60,897 nucleotides of DNA from the NCBI GenBank assembly GCA_018896875.1, contig JAHILT010000032.1, positions 1 to 60,897 of the forward strand, read 5' to 3'. Below, piece by piece: positions 51,932 through 59,740 of this stretch. The stretch is from Patescibacteria group bacterium (GTDB taxonomy: Bacteria > Patescibacteriota > Minisyncoccia > UBA6257 > 02-FULL-45-10c). Under the pieces are notes generated by a model. The model was given only the letters and a program-made list of their open reading frames with translations, did no database searches and was not told where the DNA came from. The position numbers and the translations under genes are program-made. The first letter of the stretch is position 1. Every line of letters begins with the position of its first letter.

Positions 51932-52300
51932 ATGATAAGATTTATGATGATGTTGTTTGTAACAGTATTCTTTTGTATGGCAATGACGAGTTGCTCTACT
52001 AAGAATGTTGTTGGCGAATTAATGTTTACGAGAACGCCTATAGACAACCAAATGGTGCTAGAGAAAAAAGTTCAGACTAAAAATTTGGACGAAAGAGCTC
52101 AGGCCCTACATAAAGAGTGTCAGTCTATAGAAGAGGAATATCAAGGTTATATAGAAATGATAAAGGATATGCCTCTTTCAAAGACCTTACTAGAGGGTGT
52201 TAGCGAAACTAGCGAACATATCGATAGTGTTCTTGAGAAAGAGAATTCTAAACACTTAGTCAAACAAAAGGATTACAAACAGGAACTTCTAGAGATATAG
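51932..52300 (+). CDS. Small lipoprotein, unknown function
   Basis: 122 residues. A lipobox-like AMTSC ends the hydrophobic start, putting the lipidated Cys near residue 21. The mature part is charged and probably helical (LDERAQALHKECQSIEEEYQ ... TLLEGVSETSEHIDSVLEKE). AGGAGGAG stands just before the ATG, a near-perfect Shine-Dalgarno, unlike most genes here. It has its own consensus promoter with a palindrome and its own terminator. The combination suggests a cassette of foreign origin or tight regulation (inference). Confidence 0.7.
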   Translation: MIRFMMMLFVTVFFCMAMTSCSTKNVVGELMFTRTPIDNQMVLEKKVQTKNLDERAQALHKECQSIEEEYQGYIEMIKDMPLSKTLLEGVSETSEHIDSVLEKENSKHLVKQKDYKQELLEI

Positions 52301-52374
52301 GAGAAAGACAAAAAAAATAAAAAAGGAGGGAATATAAAAAATAAGTTTTATTAATTGTACTTTAAACAATTAAT

Positions 52375-52400
52375 GCCCCGTAGAAATACGGGGCTTTTTA
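52375..52400 (+). terminator. Terminator of the lipoprotein gene
   Basis: GCCCCGTA-GAAA-TACGGGGC plus TTTTTA: perfect 8-bp stem with a GAAA loop. Confidence 0.93.
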
Positions 52401-52619
52401 TTATTTTTTAATATATTAGATTGATAATCTAACCTCCGCCGAAAAAAAGAAGTTGAGAATAAAATATCCTAATTTAGAGATTAGAGATTAATTATTTGAT
52501 TTTATTTGACAGACATTCTCCTTTACTAGAACGTTCCATCCTTTTTATGGACGAGTAATCCCTGAGCGGGGAAGCAAGCATCTTTTGTCTTAACCCCACG
52601 TTATTGCTATATTGATTAA
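52401..52619. other. Leader region of the pseudouridine synthase gene
   Basis: About 220 bp without a gene. A TTAGATTGATAATCTAA palindrome lies at 52419. From 52505 a TTGACA and several small hairpins (CCAT/ATGG, CCC-TGAGC-GGG, GGGG/CCCC) precede the start at 52620. It may be a structured 5' leader; I match it to no known riboswitch. Confidence 0.35.
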
Positions 52620-53333
52620 ATGACCAGTCCCGAATTAATTTATAAACATAAAGATTTTTTAATCATAAACAAACCCGCAGGACTTTTGGTTCATAGGGCT
52701 GTTTTTAATAAAGTTGTTGAAAAAGAAGAAAAAACTCTTGTTGATTGGCTTGTTAAAAATTATCCAGAATTAAAAAAAATTGGAGAAGACACCGTCAACA
52801 GACCGGGTATTGTGCATAGGTTAGACAGAGAAACTTCTGGAATAATTTTAGTCCCACGTACTCAAGAAGCTTTTGAATATTTTAAGAAATTGTTTCAGAA
52901 ACATCTTATAAATAAAACTTATTTAGCCTTAGTATTTGGAAAGGCGGAAAATAAAAAAGGAATAATAAACAAACCCATTGGACTAAAAAGTGGAACGACT
53001 AGACATACTGTTAGACCAAGCAAAATGATGAAAGAAGCCATAACAGAATATGAAGTTGTTAAATATCTTCATATTAAAGGAGAGGATTTAACCTTAATCA
53101 AAGCTTCTCCAAAAACAGGAAGAACTCATCAAATTAGAGTTCACCTTGCTTCCATAAGACTTCCTATCGTAGGAGACAAGATGTACGGTAGAAAGCGAAA
53201 TCCTTTCCCAGAAATAAAAAGACAATTTTTACATGCTCAAACCATAGAATTCAAATGGAAAAAAAGCACTTGTTTTAAATTTGAAGCAGACCTACCAAAA
53301 GAAATTACTGCTTTTTTAAAGTTAGCTCAATAA
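52620..53333 (+). CDS. RluA/RluD-family pseudouridine synthase
   Basis: 237 residues. Opening IYKHKDFLIINKPAGLLVH, then GIVHRLDRETSGIILVPRTQEA with the catalytic Asp of HRLDRETSG, then KTYLALVFGKAE and the end KTGRTHQIRVHLASIRLPIVGDKMYG. These are the RluA-family motifs; the enzyme isomerises uridines in rRNA or tRNA. It lacks an S4 domain, being shorter than RluD proper, so the exact site cannot be stated. It is convergent with the DUF4012 gene, overlapping it by 29 bp. Confidence 0.9.
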   Translation: MTSPELIYKHKDFLIINKPAGLLVHRAVFNKVVEKEEKTLVDWLVKNYPELKKIGEDTVNRPGIVHRLDRETSGIILVPRTQEAFEYFKKLFQKHLINKTYLALVFGKAENKKGIINKPIGLKSGTTRHTVRPSKMMKEAITEYEVVKYLHIKGEDLTLIKASPKTGRTHQIRVHLASIRLPIVGDKMYGRKRNPFPEIKRQFLHAQTIEFKWKKSTCFKFEADLPKEITAFLKLAQ

Positions 53334-55548
53334 CTTCTCTAGATTTTATTTGTTGTGTGCCGTAAGTAAACACAGAACCTCCCGATTCTTCCCATATATA
53401 TTCTATAGGAGTAGCAACTTCATATTCTAAAGATCCATAGTCTCCGGATTGTTTATCAAAAACAAAGGTGAATTTACTACCATCTTCTATTTTAATCCTT
53501 CCTATTTGTTCGTAGTTTAAAATAAGAGTTTTTGTTTCTCCTGCTGGAGTATTAATCCATGTGCCAACAAATTGTTTATCCTTTTCTTCTCCTCTCCAAA
53601 TTTTAGAATCTTCTACATAAAAAGAATTTTCTTCAATAGCCTTTAGGTCTTCATCAATTTTAAGACTAGGGTTATGCTCTAAATTTAAATAGTCATAAGG
53701 AGACGAATCGTTTCCATCAACAGATATTATTTCAGAAATTTTAGGAATTAATATTTTAGAATAATTTTTATTAGTTGCTGTATACCACCAATCTTTTTCG
53801 TTTTGTCCGCTATGAGTTCGTGTAATCGAAAGCTTGTTAACAATATTTCCGTCTTTTAGAATTTGGCTTTGGAGTTGTATTTGTTGGTTAATAAAAGCAT
53901 CGCTTTTCCCTCCGGCTACATTACTATTAACCACAGCTAAATAATCGCCATTGAAATTTTTAGGGATAGAAAATGATGTTCCGTCTAGTTTGAATTCTAA
54001 AAATATTTTTTGGATATCTTCATTCTCGGAAAACGCCATAATATCTTTTTGCTCAATACCTTTTTTTATATTTTCAATAAGTTCCAGCTTTTGGTCATCA
54101 TCTAAATCTTTTAATCTTTCTATAATTTTTGGGGCTAAAATAGTAAGAACTAGTTTTGGATTTTGTCCAGGAACATGATCACGTCCAGCTTCTACTTCGT
54201 ATTGAAGTTGCTCCAAGAAATTAGAACTATCAATAACTAAATCGTATTCAGGAATCTCAATAGGTCCAATAAGATTTAATATAAAACTTAAAACATGAGG
54301 ATTAATAGCTATCACATTTTCAAATTCATCGTTTGTTTTATTAAAGAGTTGTGAATTTTCTAAAAAGCAAGATACTTTTTGTGCCGAGTCAGGGAAGTCA
54401 AAAAACCAATTAGCATCTCTTGCTCCCCATATGTCTGTAATCGTACTAAGTTCTCTTGGCGGAGCCACTTCAATATCTAATTGTCGGTCAGAATTATATA
54501 TATCTTCAATTTTTATTTCTTTTATACTTCCATTATTCAAGGTGATATACCCGAAGCTTCCGATAAAACCACCAGCTGGACGTATCTCTGTAGCGTTCTG
54601 GAATAGTAATAATATTTTGACATCTTCTGGTGCTTCCAAGAGAGATACTAAAGCCTCAATCATTTCTTGTCCTTTATAAATGCTTAAATTAATATAAGGA
54701 TAATTTTTATCAAAAGCATCATATATTTCAACTAATCTTGGACTTAAATCTTTTAACTCTCTAGCTTGTTTTCTGAAATCTTCGGTCGTTTTTTCTAAAG
54801 AATAAAGATTGTCTTTGATACTGTTTAGTCTGTCTATTAATTCTCCTCCTTTTTGGTTAAAAATGAGTTGAATGGCGTTGTTTTTTAAGTAATCTATATC
54901 ACTTGCCACTTGTGTGATTTTATCGCTAATAATGGCAATATTTTTGAAAGCCCCAGGCACTTCTTCTAATGATTTATTAAATTGTCCAATCACAGAAAAC
55001 AACTCGGTTATTTTATATATTTTGATTTTTGATTCCAATTCTTTAATTTCTTGATTAATGGCCATCAAGGAATCTTTTAGTTGCCCAGTCTTTGTTTCTT
55101 TCAGGGCGTTTTTTATAATTTGAATATGTATGGATGTATACCGAAGAGATTCGGAAAGAGTATTTTTAATGCCAATAATAAAAAATGTTCCGACAATTAT
55201 ACCGATTAACAATCCGAAAACAACAACATATTTTATTATTTTATTTATATATTTTTTCCTCTTATTCCCTCCTTTTAAAGGAGGGCTAGGGTGGATTTTC
55301 TTTTCTTTATTCAAACAGTTTTTCTTTTCTTCTGCCATCCCCGTTTTTTTCTTGTCATTCCGCACTTGATGCGGAATCCAGCCTTTCTTATTCTCTCCCT
55401 TTAGTCTTTTCTGCCCCCCTCCTTTAGGAGGGGTTAGGGGAGATTTTCTTTCTCCTTTTCTTCGTTGTTCGTTGTCTGTTGTCTGTTGTTTGTTACTTTT
55501 TATATCACAAAGAGATTTTTGTATGTTTTTTTTAGGGATATAGTCCAT
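53305..55548 (-). CDS. DUF4012 family membrane-anchored protein with translated repeats
   Basis: 747 residues from the ATG at 55548. An alternative ATG at 55338 would give 677. One membrane anchor near 105-130 (KYVVVFGLLIGIIVGTFFI) is followed by a coiled-coil region and the DUF4012 domain: ILLLFQNATEIRPAGGFIGSFGYI, GARDANWFFDFPDSAQKVS, HVLSFILNLIGPIEIPEYD and a beta-rich end. DUF4012 proteins are common in CPR and Actinobacteria, function unknown, probably outside the membrane. The cytoplasmic N-tail contains in-frame palindromic repeats that are intergenic elsewhere (HPSPPLKGGNK, GWIPHQVRNDK). Either start keeps at least one repeat in the protein. Confidence 0.82.
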   Translation of the reverse strand: MDYIPKKNIQKSLCDIKSNKQQTTDNEQRRKGERKSPLTPPKGGGQKRLKGENKKGWIPHQVRNDKKKTGMAEEKKNCLNKEKKIHPSPPLKGGNKRKKYINKIIKYVVVFGLLIGIIVGTFFIIGIKNTLSESLRYTSIHIQIIKNALKETKTGQLKDSLMAINQEIKELESKIKIYKITELFSVIGQFNKSLEEVPGAFKNIAIISDKITQVASDIDYLKNNAIQLIFNQKGGELIDRLNSIKDNLYSLEKTTEDFRKQARELKDLSPRLVEIYDAFDKNYPYINLSIYKGQEMIEALVSLLEAPEDVKILLLFQNATEIRPAGGFIGSFGYITLNNGSIKEIKIEDIYNSDRQLDIEVAPPRELSTITDIWGARDANWFFDFPDSAQKVSCFLENSQLFNKTNDEFENVIAINPHVLSFILNLIGPIEIPEYDLVIDSSNFLEQLQYEVEAGRDHVPGQNPKLVLTILAPKIIERLKDLDDDQKLELIENIKKGIEQKDIMAFSENEDIQKIFLEFKLDGTSFSIPKNFNGDYLAVVNSNVAGGKSDAFINQQIQLQSQILKDGNIVNKLSITRTHSGQNEKDWWYTATNKNYSKILIPKISEIISVDGNDSSPYDYLNLEHNPSLKIDEDLKAIEENSFYVEDSKIWRGEEKDKQFVGTWINTPAGETKTLILNYEQIGRIKIEDGSKFTFVFDKQSGDYGSLEYEVATPIEYIWEESGGSVFTYGTQQIKSREVIELTLKKQ
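55255..55480. repeat. Repeat island 5, inside a coding region
   Basis: Three units lie within the 5' part of the DUF4012 gene: CCCTCCTTTTAAAGGAGGGC (55268), TCATTCCGCACTTGATGCGG (55355) and CCCCTCCTTTAGGAGGGGTT (55416). They keep the frame open and are free of stop codons on the coding strand. Confidence 0.82.
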
Positions 55549-55599
55549 TAAAGTTATTTTATCAGAAAACAAAGAAATAGTTATTAGCCATTAAAAATG

Positions 55600-55800
55600 T
55601 AAAATGTAAATCTCAAAAATCAAAATGATAATGCAAAAATATAAAATATAAGAATTAACTCAGAAACAGTAATTTTATTTTTTGTTCTAACTTTTGGATT
55701 TTTTATTCCCCTCCTTTAGTTTCTCTTACCCCTCACTTTTTTCTTCAATCCTCCCCCTTCTATAAGGGGGAGGTAGGTGGGGGAAGATTTCTATTCTTAT
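55600..55800. repeat. Repeat island 6
   Basis: A ~100-bp block near-identical to 51370-51480, then variants of the CCCCTCCTTTAG unit and a palindromic CCTCCCCCTTCTATAAGGGG unit (55759). It fills the gap between the divergent DUF4012 and thermonuclease genes; no gene or clear promoter seen. Confidence 0.75.
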
Positions 55801-55872
55801 CTTTTTTATCCTCTCTAATATTTTAAAATTAGGTTATAATATAAATTATATAAAATTAAATTTCTAAACAAA

Positions 55873-56607
55873 ATGTTAAACATTGGAAAAAAAATTTCAA
55901 TTGGAGCTGTCTTAACCATTTTGGTCGCGCTTGGATATAGCGGATATACAATAATAAAAAAGACTGATTTAGAAAAATTAAAACAAGGTGATAATCTTGT
56001 GTACGAAGTAAAAAAAGTAATTGACGGAGACACAATAAAACTTGCCGATGGGGACATAGTTAGGCTTTTGGGAATAGACGCCCCAGAACAAGGAGCGTGT
56101 TTTTATGAAGAATCAACCAATGCTCTTAAAGACTTAATTGAGGGGAAAGAGGTTGAATTAAGAAAAGATATTAATGGACAGGATAAGTTCGGGAGATTAC
56201 TTAGGTATGTAATTTTACCTAACCCCGGTCCGTTAGAAGATGGTTTGCTTGTTGATGAATATATGGTGAAAGAAGGATATGCGATACCAATGTCTAATTC
56301 ACAAGATAAACTTTATTATGGTTTGCTTTTGGATAGTAGAGACAAAGCGATAATGGGTAACAAGGGGTTATGGGGCGAGTGTGATTATGATGTTCCAGGG
56401 CAGGTTCAAGATCACACAGAATCCTTAAACGAAGAATGTGTTATTAAAGGGAATGTTTCTATAGATAATTTTGGAAAGGTATATTTTTTACCAGAATGTA
56501 ATAATTACAAACAAGTAAAAATTGATTTAAGTCGAGGAGAACAATATTTTTGCACCGAAGCCGAAGCTATTAAGGCAGGATTTATAAAGGCAACATTTTG
56601 CCCATAG
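55873..56607 (+). CDS. Membrane-anchored thermonuclease (SNase-like) with C-terminal Cys domain
   Basis: 244 residues. Membrane anchor about 8-28. SNase domain about 40-175: VIDGDTIKLADGDIVRLLGIDAPE carries the metal-binding Asp and catalytic Arg/Glu region and KFGRLLRYVIL the second Arg. Then a small domain from about 190: CVIKGNVSIDNFGKVYFLPECNNY ... QYFCTEAEAIKAGFIKATFCP, with four Cys that could hold a metal; similar tails occur on CPR and archaeal thermonucleases. Outside the cell it could degrade DNA for nucleotide uptake, which would suit an organism lacking nucleotide synthesis (inference). Confidence 0.88.
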   Translation: MLNIGKKISIGAVLTILVALGYSGYTIIKKTDLEKLKQGDNLVYEVKKVIDGDTIKLADGDIVRLLGIDAPEQGACFYEESTNALKDLIEGKEVELRKDINGQDKFGRLLRYVILPNPGPLEDGLLVDEYMVKEGYAIPMSNSQDKLYYGLLLDSRDKAIMGNKGLWGECDYDVPGQVQDHTESLNEECVIKGNVSIDNFGKVYFLPECNNYKQVKIDLSRGEQYFCTEAEAIKAGFIKATFCP

Positions 56608-56609
56608 AT

Positions 56610-56815
56610 TTTTTCTCTATCATTGCGCTTTGCCCGCGGCAATCTCTCTATCGTTTCCTTTTTTTCTGTCATCTCCGCTCCTTCTGTCATTCCCGCGGAG
56701 GCGGGAATCCAGTCTTCCCCATCTTTCTTATTCCCTCCTTTTAAAGGAGGGCTAGGGCATGCCCCCTTACTCATCCTTGAGTGTGGGGGTGGATTTTCCC
56801 CTCTGTTATTTCCTT
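56610..56815. repeat. Repeat island 7
   Basis: After the thermonuclease: ATTGCGCTTTGCCCGCGGCA (56620), TCATTCCCGCGGAGGCGGGA (56695), CCCTCCTTTTAAAGGAGGGC (56733) with the inserted GCCCCCTTACTCATCCTTGA segment. The order matches island 4 almost exactly. No gene. Confidence 0.8.
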
Positions 56816-56837
56816 TTTTCTTCTTTTAATAATTTTC

Positions 56838-56895
56838 ACCCTGTTAAATAATTTCGCTTTCATCGAAATTACTGCGAAGCAGTATTTAACAGGGT
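56838..56895. repeat. Compact perfect three-way-junction palindrome
   Basis: ACCCTGTTAAAT (56838-56849) pairs with ATTTAACAGGGT (56884-56895). Between them AATTTCG-CTTTCAT-CGAAATT (56850-56870) and ACTGC-GAA-GCAGT (56871-56883) fold with no unpaired junction base. Located before rplS; could be terminator, structured RNA or a small mobile palindrome. Confidence 0.75.
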
Positions 56896-57024
56896 AGAAT
56901 TTAGAATTTGATTTATCATTTAAAATTTGTAATTTAAAATTACTTCCTAATTCCTAGTGTCTAAAATCATTTGACCAATATCAATTTATACATTAATATA
57001 TTAATTACTATTTACAATAAACTT

Positions 57025-57354
57025 ATGCCTATAAACAAAGAATTATTTAGTAAAATTAAATCAGGAGCGAATGTGAAGGTTTTTGAGAGAGTTAAAGAAG
57101 GAAATAAAGAGCGTATCGCTCAGTTCTCTGGTATGGTTATTGCCAGAAAACATGGTTCAGAAATTGGTGCTACTTTTACCGTCCGTACTACATTAGCTGG
57201 AGTGGGAGTAGAAAAAGTTTTTCCTTTACATTCTACTAAAATTCAAAAGATAGAGATTATAAGTTCTCCAAAAAAAGTTTCACGTTCAAAAATTTATTAC
57301 ATTAGAAATCTTTCTAAAAAACAGACTCGTCAGAAAGTTGGTTCTGCAGAATAA
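57025..57354 (+). CDS. rplS: Ribosomal protein bL19
   Basis: 109 residues from the ATG at 57025 (an in-frame upstream ATG would add 18 unrelated residues). The L19 core is clear: VKVFERVKEGNKERIAQFSGMVIARK, FTVRTTLAGVGVEKVFPLHS and IEIISSPKKVSRSKIYYIRNL. L19 sits at the subunit interface of the 50S. The usual rimM-trmD partners are not next to it. A hairpin with T run follows. Confidence 0.95.
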   Translation: MPINKELFSKIKSGANVKVFERVKEGNKERIAQFSGMVIARKHGSEIGATFTVRTTLAGVGVEKVFPLHSTKIQKIEIISSPKKVSRSKIYYIRNLSKKQTRQKVGSAE

Positions 57355-57369
57355 GATTGCTTTCAAAGC

Positions 57370-57400
57370 TCCGCTAACTAATAAACTGGCGGATTTTTTT
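57370..57400 (+). terminator. Probable terminator of rplS
   Basis: TCCGC / GCGGA with a 14-base loop, followed by seven T. Confidence 0.6.
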
Positions 57401-57439
57401 AAAATTTTCTATTATAATAAGAGTCATCAGTTAAACTTT

Positions 57440-57522
57440 GCCCAGGTGGTGAAATTGGTAAACACGCCACCTTGAGGTGGTGGTGCTGAAAGGCAATGGA
57501 GGTTCGAGTCCTCTCCTGGGCA
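57440..57522 (+). tRNA. tRNA-Leu (anticodon GAG)
   Basis: Acceptor GCCCAGG/CCTGGGC, anticodon arm CCACC-TTGAGGT-GGTGG, long variable arm, T loop TTCGAGT, discriminator A. CCA is not encoded. Confidence 0.92.
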
Positions 57523-57602
57523 CATAACAAATGGAAAATGTAAGTAATCTGTTATAATTAAAAACGAGGTTAGTCTCCCTGTAATTAATAAATAATAATA
57601 AA

Positions 57603-57884
57603 ATGCTTTCACAATTACCCATTGATTTAAAAAAAGTTAAAAAAGAAGATATAGATAAAGAGATTTTAAGAGTCGGAATTATTGCTGAATATGACGCAGT
57701 GAGTCTTTATGAACAAATGGCATCTATAACCGAGAATGAAGACATGAAAAAGATTTTATTAGATATAGCCAAAGAAGAAAAAACACACGTTGGTGAATTT
57801 CAGGCATTGCTTTTGAAGATAGATAAAGAACAAGAAGAGGAATTAAAAAAAGGAGCAGAGGAAGTAGAAGAAAAATCAGAATAA
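57603..57884 (+). CDS. Encapsulated-ferritin-like / rubrerythrin-type small ferritin
   Basis: 93 residues, two helices. EILRVGIIAEYDAVSLYEQM (about 24-43) and MKKILLDIAKEEKTHVGEFQ (about 51-70) give the E-x(n)-Y/E and E-x2-H iron ligands (EYDAVSLYE, EEKTHVGE). The spacing and short length match encapsulated ferritin-like proteins, which assemble as decamers with iron at the dimer interface and are cargo of encapsulin shells in many organisms. The C-terminal tail is Glu-rich. No encapsulin gene is in the window; a free form is also possible. Confidence 0.8.
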   Translation: MLSQLPIDLKKVKKEDIDKEILRVGIIAEYDAVSLYEQMASITENEDMKKILLDIAKEEKTHVGEFQALLLKIDKEQEEELKKGAEEVEEKSE

Positions 57885-57963
57885 TTACTTAAAAAGCTCG
57901 CCGAATTTTTTCTGTTAAAGATTTGGCTTTTTACTGTAAGGATTGTTATTAATAAATATAAAT

Positions 57964-59673
57964 ATGAATATGAATAGTATTTTAAAACTTTTAACTATCG
58001 CGCTTCTTTTAACCATAGTAATAAGTGTTTTTTATATTTTTAGTGATAACAATAAAGATTTGAACATCAGTTTAATTGCTCCTGACGAAATAATGGTAGG
58101 GGTTCCTTTTGATTTAAAAGCGGAGTTTAGCAATCAATTAAATTCTGTTCTTAAAGATGCGTCTCTTATTATTACTCTTCCAGAAGGAGCAGTTTTTATT
58201 GGTAGTGAAGAAGGTAAAAAGGTGGAAAGCAAGGATTTAGGAGATATAGGAACAGGAAGTTTAATCTCGGAAAATTATAAGGTTGTTTTTTTGAATGGCT
58301 CTAATGAGAATTGTGAAATTGGAGTATTGGTTTCTTATTATTCGTCTTCTTCAAAATATGAAAAAGAAGAGAAGAAAAGCATTAAGATTTTAAATAATGG
58401 AATAAATATTACCTTTGATGCACCAGAGCAAGTTTTTAATGGAGAAGAATTTGAAATAAAAATTAATTATAAAAATGTTTCAGAATTAGATTTTTATGGC
58501 TTAGGACTAGACATTGAATATCCTGCTAATTTTACTTTTATTAGCTCAGACTATAAACCTGACACAGGAAATAATGTTTGGGATTTAGGGGATTTAAGGA
58601 GTGAGTCAGAAGGAGATTTTATTATAAAAGGCAGTGTTATTGGTCCCGATAATTCTCCTGTAGTTTTTAAATTTAGTTTAAAAATTGACTTAGGCAATAA
58701 AGAATATTATCTGAACTTAAATGATGTTGAATTAGTTATTTCTCCTTCTCCACTTTCTATTGCAATTCTTTTGAATAATGAACAAGAATACGTAGCTAAA
58801 ACAGAAGACACATTAAGATATGTAATTAGTTATGTAAACAATACTAATGTCCCATTAAAAAATTCAGTAGTTAGAGCTTATTTATCAGGAGAGCTTTTTG
58901 ATCTTACCTCGTTGGATTCCAAGTCCATCTTTAGAAGTTCTGACGATAGTTTAATATGGAATTCAAGCAATTCTCCAGAGCTTAATTACATTGCTCCTCG
59001 GAGTGCTGGTTTTGTTAGTTTCACCATAGATACAAAAGATAGATATCCAACACGAAGATTAGGAGATAAGGATTACTCATTAAATATTAGAGTTGAAATA
59101 GAATCGCCCACAGTTCCAGAATTTTTAGATGTTGATAAAACTTATAATACGTCTAAATTAGAAACCAAAGTATCAGGGAGTTTGTCGTTAGAAACCACAG
59201 CTTATTTTAGAGATGCACAATCTGGAATTTTAAATAGTGGCGCATTACCACCAAGAGTTGGAGAGCCAACTAATTTTACTATTCATTGGATTCTAAATAG
59301 TCTTGCTTCAGATTTTGCTAACATTGAAATTAAAGCTTTCTTAGAGGAAGGTGTTGAATTTACAGGGACAGCGAAAAGTAATTTTGGTAATATTCCTATT
59401 TTAAATGAAGAAACTAATGAAATTATTTGGGCTTTGGATAAATTGCCAGCTAACAAAGGATTTATTGACAGCCCAGCTGAAGCCATTTTTCAAATTAAAG
59501 CTATTCCATCTAGTGAACAGATAGCTAATTATATGAAGCTTATTGGTGAGACCAGTATGAAAGCTATTGACGCTTTTACTTCCGAAGAAATAGGATTAAA
59601 ATTGTCTCCAGTCACCACAGCATTACCCGATGACTTAACTATTGGACAACAAGGAGGAGTTGTACAACCATAG
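57964..59673 (+). CDS. Membrane-anchored surface protein with DUF11-like beta-sandwich repeats
   Basis: 569 residues from the ATG at 57964. Membrane anchor about 6-26, then beta-rich domains to the end. Three related modules appear: ISLIAPDEIMVGVPFDLKAEF...ASLIITLPEGAVFIG, ITFDAPEQVFNGEEFEIKINY...LGLDIEYPANFTFIS and VAKTEDTLRYVISYVNNTNVPL...VVRAYLSG. A fourth starts PPRVGEPTNFTIHWIL. Pairs of (E)F/I-x-(A/I) strands followed by LPEG or YPANFTFISS match DUF11-type repeats of surface adhesins or stalks. No sortase signal is seen; the N-terminal helix likely holds it in the membrane. Confidence 0.7.
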   Translation: MNMNSILKLLTIALLLTIVISVFYIFSDNNKDLNISLIAPDEIMVGVPFDLKAEFSNQLNSVLKDASLIITLPEGAVFIGSEEGKKVESKDLGDIGTGSLISENYKVVFLNGSNENCEIGVLVSYYSSSSKYEKEEKKSIKILNNGINITFDAPEQVFNGEEFEIKINYKNVSELDFYGLGLDIEYPANFTFISSDYKPDTGNNVWDLGDLRSESEGDFIIKGSVIGPDNSPVVFKFSLKIDLGNKEYYLNLNDVELVISPSPLSIAILLNNEQEYVAKTEDTLRYVISYVNNTNVPLKNSVVRAYLSGELFDLTSLDSKSIFRSSDDSLIWNSSNSPELNYIAPRSAGFVSFTIDTKDRYPTRRLGDKDYSLNIRVEIESPTVPEFLDVDKTYNTSKLETKVSGSLSLETTAYFRDAQSGILNSGALPPRVGEPTNFTIHWILNSLASDFANIEIKAFLEEGVEFTGTAKSNFGNIPILNEETNEIIWALDKLPANKGFIDSPAEAIFQIKAIPSSEQIANYMKLIGETSMKAIDAFTSEEIGLKLSPVTTALPDDLTIGQQGGVVQP

Positions 59674-59740
59674 GATAGTGAATTAGCCACTAGAAACTAG
59701 GTAATTTAGTAAAAATTAGTATAAGAATTAAGATTTAAGA
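59674..59740. repeat. TTAGCCACTAG repeat before glycyl-tRNA synthetase
   Basis: GAATTAGCCACTAGAAACTA near 59680 belongs to the same short family as the clusters at 12574, 45486, 48085 and 51335. AT-rich, no gene. Confidence 0.55.
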
